A stretch of DNA of 64,000 bases, from contig JAQJVL010000001.1 of assembly GCA_035578905.1 (NCBI GenBank), forward strand, positions 8,754,711-8,818,710. The letters run 5' to 3'. The position numbers were made by a program, and so were the translations under genes. The DNA is from Stictocephala bisonia. Its lineage: Eukaryota; Arthropoda; Insecta; Hemiptera; Membracidae. Below are positions 58,147 to 64,000 of the stretch, piece after piece. How positions within the stretch are numbered: the stretch's first letter is position 1; every line of letters begins with the position of its first letter. The notes below the pieces were generated by a model. The model was not told the origin of the DNA and made no database searches. It saw nothing but the letters and a program-made list of their open reading frames with translations.

Positions 58147-58720
58147 CAAGAAATGGCTGGTTAAAACTTTGGAATGACTTTCCATCCAGCTTGTATATAC
58201 ACGCTTACCTCAACGTTACCTATATTCATATGTGCCTGCACACATTTACGCTGGCCCAGGACCATTGTCTCTTTCAGGCACATTTTTAGCCTTGTTGCCA
58301 TACTTAATCTGCTTATCAGTTTTGGCTATGTATGCCAATTATTCTTATACAGGAATTAAATTAATTTATTGTATTAAAGTGGTAAAAGCAAATATAATAC
58401 ATAATATAACAAACAAGTTTTTTAAAGTTTATATTTTGTTTATTTAATATAATTATCACTAAATACTAAAAGACTAAACAACAGGCGGCACATTGTATTT
58501 ATTATGTTTTATTTATAGTTTGTTCTCACAATTAAGTTTATTTTTACATTAATTTTTAAGTTTATTACATTTGCACAGTTTTTATTAGGTGGATTGTTTA
58601 CTAACAAATGAAAGTTTTTTTTTTCAGCTTTTTTTCTCTTAAGTTTTTTGTTACTGTTTATGGTTATAATTGATGTGTGTGGCATGTACAAATAAATTTA
58701 AGTGTTTACTGTACTTTTTT
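58147..58720 (+). promoter_or_regulatory. Vps13: Vps13 3' UTR with candidate polyadenylation signals
   Basis: AT-rich sequence after the stop. ATTAAA occurs at 58355-58360 and 58373-58378, and AATAAA at 58691-58696 followed by T/GT-rich sequence. The real cleavage site cannot be chosen from sequence alone. Confidence 0.45.
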
Positions 58721-58954
58721 TCTAATAACCAATTATGTATAATATGTATACGTTTCTTAACTATCATGGTCGCTGCTGAAAAAATATTGATAGAGAACTG
58801 ACAATGCAAAAATATTTTCATTTCTTTTATTTGCGATATGTTGTAAATCATGAAAAATAAGTGATTTATCTCCAAAAATCCCTTTTTCTACCATTTTGGA
58901 AGTCAAGTACCAGTAAATGTGGTTACCATTTGCTCTTAGTCATGTACACCAGAT

Positions 58955-59240
58955 AGAAATTTCTGCCCAGCCAACCCAAATATTGACAGTCCTTCCCACC
59001 TACCAAGCTGATGCACGCAACATATGTCTTGACAGTAGGCTAACGTACGTTTGTCTGAGGCAATTTCTGACCAGCCAACGTATGAATTGATAAGCTCTCC
59101 CACCCACCCAGTTGATATTTGTCTTTATAACCATACCTGACCAATCAACACACAATTTGACAGGACCTTCCACCTACCCAGCTTACGTATGCCTGACTGC
59201 AATTTTTGGCAAGTCAACTTATGTCTCTATATACCACTGT
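58955..59240. repeat. Degenerate tandem repeat, about 70-100-bp units
   Basis: Three to four diverged units share TTTCTG(A/C)CCAGCCAAC, (A)ATTTGACAG and CCCACC(T/C)ACC(C/A)AGCT. No coding pattern. Confidence 0.6.
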
Positions 59241-59369
59241 ACGTGTGTCACAGTGTGTTACCAGCAAAACAGGAAACTCAGTGTGATGGCTGAAAAAACC
59301 CTTCTCAATGATAACAGTCACTAGTGACGGAGCACGAAGCACTTGTGCATACATAAGCCTTCTTGTATA

Positions 59370-59520
59370 GGATTTTGTATAAACTCACCCACCCACTCAT
59401 ACACACATGGCTGTATAGATAGACCAATCCACCCACCCACATACATATGTCCAACTCACCCATACACGTACAGTTGTATAAACCAACCTGCCTACCTATA
59501 CACGTACAGTGGTATTATTC
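59370..59520. repeat. 'CCCACCCATACACGTACAGTG' minisatellite, downstream locus
   Basis: Four diverged units; the last (TACACGTACAGTGGTATTAT) is closest to the arrays at 7556 and 36834. Confidence 0.75.
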
Positions 59521-59524
59521 TATT

Positions 59525-60290
59525 TGAAACATCTTCTTCTTATTTTTAAATCTTCTGTTTGAGCAAGAACGACAGTCTTTTTTCCTCAATAAACACAAAC
59601 CTATTTCAATTATTTTTTTGTTCGTATTGGTTTATGTATCATGTGTCTCAACAATCCCTTCTTACAAAAATGCGCCACACTTCTTTTAAATTCATTAGAA
59701 AAAAATAAAATAACTAAACACAAAAGTCGAGATAGCTCCTATGTTAGCCATATACTGGTGATATTTCAAAACAATGAACTGAGAGGAACGATAGGTACTG
59801 ATTGCAGCGAATCTGGTAAATGTTTAAATCAAAATTAACACCAATAATAATGTTCAATATTACAATTGAAGTAATTATTTAAATGCCTTTGTTCTTGTAC
59901 AAAGGTAGTATAATATGTGTTCAATGGCTAACATCATTAATGTTTTGGTGTTTTGTAAGTTTTAAGGTATTTCTATACATTTTTTCTATAAACTGCCTTA
60001 TATGTACAAAATATGTAAATTTCGATAATCATTTAGAATGTAATCATTATCAGTAAACATCATTACATACAAAATAGAGTCTTATTTTTTGTGATCTTTA
60101 TTAGTTTTGTTTTATTTCTCAATAAAGCTTCATTATTGTTTGTTATTTTGTTTAGTGACTTTTTTGTGCCTATGAGAAAGTCCAAACGGTCATTCACACA
60201 GTTTATAACACAGGACATTCAACATGTATCAGATTAGCGTTATATTTTTTGTAAATATTTTTTAGTTAGCATAATACGTGTTTGTATATA
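59525..60290. other. AT-rich intergenic stretch
   Basis: No feature recognised beyond scattered AATAAA motifs. Confidence 0.4.
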
Positions 60291-60566
60291 TAGAGTAAAA
60301 GTAAACGTCACACAACACAAATTTATTACAATATAAGCACAAAATGCACAAATATATTACAATACAAGTACAAAATGCATAAATATTATGGTGATCGATT
60401 TCGGTGAACCTTTTCTGAATCCCTCTGGTCTGCGGAAGGTGAGCGTGGTTCACTGAAATCGATCACCGTATTATTTGTGCATTTTGTACTTGTATTGTAA
60501 TATATTTGTGCATTTTGTGCTTATATTGTAATAAATTTGTGTTGTGTGACGTTTACTTTTACTATA
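60291..60566. repeat. 276-bp palindrome (long hairpin repeat)
   Basis: Arms pair about a fixed centre at 60428.5 with no net length change: AGTAAAAGTAAACG (from 60294) pairs with CGTTTACTTTTACT (to 60563), and GTGATCGATTTC (60391) with GAAATCGATCAC (to 60466). The unpaired loop holds GAATCCCTCTGGTCTG. Half copies are at 28437-28581 and 55158-55222. Confidence 0.93.
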
Positions 60567-60797
60567 TGTTTTGTAATTATTAGAAATTAAATAGTGAAAA
60601 TATATGTATACTTTATCTAAAATATACTTCTTAAGCAAATATCAAATTTCACAGCATCAAGGGGATGTCACAAGGAGTCAGAAGAAAATCTTCAATGAAA
60701 GCATACAGTATGTTCAGATATACATCAAATTAGATATCTCATTTAGGCAAATACGACACCTCAAATACTATCTCAGAGAGTTCCCCTCAAGGAAATG

Positions 60798-60858
60798 GCA
60801 TCCACCCACCCATACACGTACCTGGTATTGACCCACCCACTCACCCATATATTTATTT
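60798..60858. repeat. CCCACC minisatellite fragment
   Basis: Two units of the dispersed CCCACCCATACACGTAC minisatellite, directly beside the LINE 3' end at 60869. Further fragments are at 61198-61271 and 61440-61482. Confidence 0.7.
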
Positions 60859-60868
60859 TGGTATTAGC

Positions 60869-61195
60869 CAATAGACAATAATCTTTATTGACATATTCTC
60901 AGAGAACATTAAAATGTATGTGTCAAGAAAAAATTTTTATACTTGGTAAATAGCTGTTACAGTTCATTGTTCAGGAATTCTTTTTCTGTGTAGTAGGGTC
61001 TAGCTTGAAGCCAAGTTGTAAGTTTTCTTTTCAGTTGTGGTTTCTTCCGTAGGTCTTCTGGTAGATGGTTGAAATAGAGTGCTCCCTTTTATGATGGCTT
61101 CTTTTCCAAGAGACTCAACTGGTTCACTGGAAGGGTGAAGCTCGAGGAATTGCATGTGTGGTGTTGATGAAGATCTCTTTGTTGGTGGGAGGAGA
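60869..61195 (-). pseudogene. LINE (family A) 3' end fragment
   Basis: The minus strand ends with the ATTGTCTATTGGC-type tail and a TAAAGATTATTG motif as in the copies at 7646 and 26625. A KKPSYKGSTLF-like string (near 61090) matches the KPSYxGxxLYN motif of those copies. Frames are broken. Confidence 0.7.
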
Positions 61196-61197
61196 CT

Positions 61198-61482
61198 GCA
61201 ATACACACCCATCAATACATGTACGGTGGTATTGACCATACCACCCACCCATTCAGACAGGGTGGTATAGAGTGGTAACATGCAACTTATAAACTTGAAC
61301 TTATTGAAACATTACTTATTTTTCTTTGCACTAATAACATGCACCTGAATACATAACTTCATGTATTTTTTTTACGATGACTTAAATTTCTTTAATGTGC
61401 CTATACATTTACTGAATACGACACCACCTATACAAATGCTGTTGTATTGACCCTCCCTTCCGCTCATACACATACTGAGGTG
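61198..61482. repeat. Scattered CCCACC minisatellite units
   Basis: Units at 61202-61271 (CACCCATCAATACATGTACG, GTATTGACC) and 61430-61482 (GTATTGACCCTCCCTTCCGC), separated by AT-rich sequence. Confidence 0.55.
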
Positions 61483-61699
61483 ATGAAGGTCTATAAATAA
61501 AGTGAAATTTTATTAAAATATTTCACCAAATACCAAGAAAGAGATAAAAATAAGGCCCATTACAAATTTGTACAGTTTACTACATTTAAAAAATTGACTG
61601 ATTATTCCAGTTTTACATTTGGTTGTTATTACAACACACTTTATTTTTCCTCTGCTGTGCCAAATGGGTGTAAGTATTTAGAAAAATTGTTCCTTACAT

Positions 61700-61775
61700 C
61701 AAGTGTACAGTATAACCTCGACTATTCGGCCTTGCTTTATCTGGCTATCCGTGTCATCCAGCTTGACAATCAGGT
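61700..61775. mobile_element. pogo/Tigger-like terminal fragment
   Basis: TACAGTATAACCTCGACTAT then TCGGCC and TCTGGCTATCCG resembles the left end of Tigger-type elements. No matching right end seen. Confidence 0.4.
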
Positions 61776-62231
61776 GAAAATAATTTTGTTGTTAGATAAA
61801 ATTACAACTTTGCAGAAGTCCACTTGTGTTTGCAGCCCTTTAATGTGGTTTGACTTTTTTAACTTGAATATTGAAAATTTGTTTACTTCTGTAACAGCCT
61901 GACTGGAATAGTCCATTAATCAAATGGGAAAGTGGAAGAGTTAGTACACACCCCCCGGAAAGGTGTTTTGTTTCCTGTTACGGAGCAAAAACATGATCTC
62001 GTTCATATATATATTTTTTTTAGTTTGTTTATTTACCCAATTAATTATTATTAAGAAAATAACTTAATAAGTACAAAAGTGGTATACTGTCTCTAAGCCA
62101 AGTTTTTGTTATTAAAATAACTTCCTGAAGATTGCGCCCATCTTCATTCATATTTTTTTATACGAGGGTCGTCCAGAAAGTAAAGAACGATTGCGCATCA
62201 CGGACGGCGCAGTTCCCCCACCACCGCGGGA

Positions 62232-62654
62232 GTGGGCTTATTCTTTAGTCCAAACCTTCCGCTTCAGTTTGAGCTGTGTAGCGGTGCCGTGAGGCCACGT
62301 TTGCGTCTCTTGTGGAAGTTCAAAATGGCGGCGCCAATTGAAAATCCCGCCAAGTGTGAAGTCCGTAGTGTGATTCGGTTTCTGAATGCGCAGCATGTTC
62401 GACCCATAGAAATTTATAGGCAAATTGAGGCAGTGTACGGTGACAATGCGATGAACGAGTCATTGGTGAGAAAATGGTGCATTCAATTTAATGAAGGCAC
62501 AACTAGTGTGCACGACGAGGAACGAAGTGGAAGGCTGTCACTCGTTACTGACGAGTTGACAGCGAAAGTTGACGAAAAAATTCAAGAAAACCGGCGTTTC
62601 ACTTTGAGCGGTCTACTGGCATTTTTTCCACTGCCAGTAGACCGCTCAAAGTGA
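62232..62654 (+). pseudogene. mariner transposase N-terminal domain, left arm
   Basis: Reads through MAAPIENPAKCEVRSVIRFL, HVRPIEIYRQIEAVYGDNA, VRKWCIQFNEGTTSVHDEER and KVDEKIQENRRFTLSGLLA: both helix-turn-helix motifs that bind mariner ends. The catalytic domain is absent; the frame then crosses the loop and becomes antisense of the other arm. Start probably at the internal MAAP (62322), since upstream sequence is leader. Confidence 0.88.
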
Positions 62655-63021
62655 AACGCCGGTTTTCTTGAATTTTTTCGTCAACTTTCGCTGTCAACTC
62701 GTTAGTAACGAGTGACGGCCTTCCACTTCGTTCCTCGTCGTGCACACTAGTTGTGCCTTCATTAAATTGAATGCACCATTTTCTCACCGATGACTCGTTC
62801 ATCGCATTGTCACCGTACACTGCCTTAATTTGCCTATAAATTTCTATGGGTCGAACATGCTGCGCATTCAGAAACCGAATCACACTACAGACTTCACACT
62901 TGGCGGGATTTTCAATTGGCGCCGCCATTTTGAACTTCCACAAGAGACGCAAACGTGACCTCACAGCACCGCTACACAGCTCAAACTGAAGCGGAAGGTT
63001 TGGACTAAAGAATAAGCCCAC
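62599..63021 (-). pseudogene. mariner transposase N-terminal domain, right arm
   Basis: Mirror copy of the left-arm ORF with about seven residue differences (CEVCSV for CEVRSV, IKAV for IEAV, NESSV for NESLV, GRPSLVTN for GRLSLVTD). Both arms keep an open frame over the same domain. The catalytic region is absent. Confidence 0.88.
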
Positions 63022-63099
63022 TCCCGCGGTGGTGGGGGAACTGCGCCATCCGTGATGCGCAATCGTTCTTTACTTTCTGGACGACCCTCGTACATACAC

Positions 63100-64000
63100 A
63101 TCAAAAGCCTTTTTTGAAGTTCTTCATCACCTTTGTGATAGTTTTCAATTCATGACTCGATATTTCCTCGCAAATGACTTCCTTTAGCTCAATCAGGTTT
63201 CAGGGTTTGTGTATAACCTTAGATTTTAAAGTTAAAGAGTTAAATATTGTCTTATTTTACCTGGCAAAGTTAGGGTTAAGTAGCCCACTTTAACACAACC
63301 TGGGGACCAATGGCATTATGTGACCTCCGATCTGCAGGAGCGGCAAAGGGCAAAAACTGTTAGTGGTTGCATCGGGAATCAGACCTGGACCGGCTACATG
63401 GCAAGCCATCGCCTTAGTCCCTTAGCTACGGTCGCTTGAGAAGAAATCATGTACTGACAGATTCAGTGAGATGATGTGGCCGCAGGACATGTGTTTCACA
63501 ACATCTATCAAGTGCGTTGGTCTCGAGTGGTATGGGCTGTAGCACCATCGTGCTGAAACCACATTCGCTTTGTGTCCATATTCAGCTTGCACAGTGTTCG
63601 CCCTATATATTTAAAAAAGCAAGTGGACGTAACATGCTGAATTCACTATAACTGTAAACTGTAAAGCAATTCTCTTCAATGAAATAAGGCCCGACAATCC
63701 CTAATTTGGATATCCCGCACCAAACTAACTCTTCGGCTCTGTGAATAGGCTCTGGTGTAGCTATCTGGAATTTTCTGCCGCCCAATATCTGCAGTTTTGT
63801 TTACAAAGCTGTCCAGACGAAAATGAGCCTCATCTAACATAATGAGCATGACATTGCCATCAAAGTCCAAAACTTCCACCACTTTTTCACAAAACTGTTA
63901 GCGGTATTCAAAATGACGTTCGTGAAGCTTTTAAATAATCATGATTTTGTACAGTTGGAATTTTAACTCGCTGGAACGAGTGGTGGACTAAGGCCTATAG
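63100..64000 (-). pseudogene. Dead Tc1/mariner-superfamily transposase, split by a SINE
   Basis: Minus strand, from the window edge: first catalytic Asp in LIMLDEAHFRLDSFVNK (63880-63800), then LVWCGISKLGIVGPYFIEE, second in a MWFQHDGATAH block (about 63580-63545), GHIISLNLSVHDFF, then a SINE, then a C-terminal ELKEVICEEISSHELKTI with KVMKNFKKGF near 63200-63110. This is the widespread insect 'DEAHF/QQDGATxH' transposase type. Frameshifts occur throughout. The element continues beyond the window. Confidence 0.82.
63237..63437 (-). mobile_element. tRNA-derived SINE sharing its tail with the 5S SINE
   Basis: The minus-strand head has GCGACCGTAGCTAAGGGACT (box A) and GGTCTGATTCCC (box B). The tail has TTGGTCCCCAGGTTG, GGGCTACTTAACCC and TAACTTTGCCAGGTAAAATA, closely matching the tail of the 5S-headed SINE at 34235-34465. 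Confidence 0.75.

Larger units (their letters stand above)
54790..57350 (+). pseudogene. Degenerate LINE with nested insertions
   Basis: Reads [19 protein letters not shown] near 54865-54920, a [15 protein letters not shown] block near 55095-55137, then after inserts [20 protein letters not shown] and a degenerate catalytic box near 56262-56380, and weak C-terminal pieces to about 57350. The inserts are a half-hairpin repeat (55158-55222) and a mariner foldback (55221-56152). Confidence 0.75.
62163..63090. mobile_element. 928-bp palindrome of two mariner 5' ends, TA flanks
   Basis: Two 459-bp arms (62163-62621 and 62632-63090) are reverse complements with only a small number of substitutions and no net length difference, around a 10-nt loop (62622-62631). 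Flanked by TA at 62161-62162 and 63091-63092. Ends are CGAGGGTCGTCCAGAAAG. Each arm holds a leader and the first part of a mariner transposase; no 3' half exists. Confidence 0.95.

Overview
This is a window of animal nuclear DNA, almost certainly from an insect. It is AT-rich and holds many degenerate mobile elements, short TTAGG-type arrays and one large gene with many introns. A hemipteran or similar large-genome insect would fit the element mix, but the sequence does not settle the order.

The only host protein-coding gene I can support is the 3' half of Vps13 (VPS13A/C type), on the + strand from base 2 to the stop at 58144-58146. I resolved 19 exons by hand. All splice junctions are GT/AG, every phase is consistent, and the exons sum to 2,715 coding nt (904 residues plus stop) with no frameshift. 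Exons 1-7 carry the VPS13 adaptor-binding/SHR-BD region, exons 8-12 the end of the lipid-transfer body, exons 12-15 the ATG2-like C-terminal helices, and exons 16-19 the C-terminal PH-like domain. The N-terminal chorein half lies upstream of the window.

Introns make up about 95% of the gene and are packed with transposable elements in nested layers. Intron 1 (47-3414) holds a dead LINE broken by a MITE. Intron 4 (5518-12568) holds a tRNA-derived SINE, an initiator-tRNA-Met pseudogene, minisatellites and four LINE pieces. Intron 6 holds a partial duplicate of exon 6 with its splice donor, and a 740-bp foldback element. Intron 7 holds a Penelope-like element split by a LINE, and a 300-bp piggyBac-type MITE. 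Intron 8 holds a 2.1-kb hAT-type element with a perfect 8-bp target duplication. Intron 9 holds a long antisense LINE split by a piggyBac-type MITE. Introns 10 and 12 hold 5S- and tRNA-derived SINEs. Intron 13 holds a nearly complete two-ORF LINE inside an older LINE, then a dead mariner of full length. Intron 16 holds a CCT-rich satellite split by a dispersed repeat. Intron 18 holds a LINE with a half-hairpin repeat and a mariner foldback inside it.

Downstream of Vps13 (58.2-64 kb) are the 3' UTR, minisatellites, a 276-bp palindrome, a LINE end, a 928-bp palindrome made of two head-to-head mariner 5' ends, and a dead transposase interrupted by a SINE.

Two patterns stand out. First, several elements are long inverted duplications, two of them built from mariner 5' ends; in the two most regular palindromes the arms stay in register with no net length change. 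Second, the intron-13 LINE, several solo LINE ends and two SINEs with unrelated heads appear to share a 3' hairpin whose stem sequence varies while pairing is largely kept.
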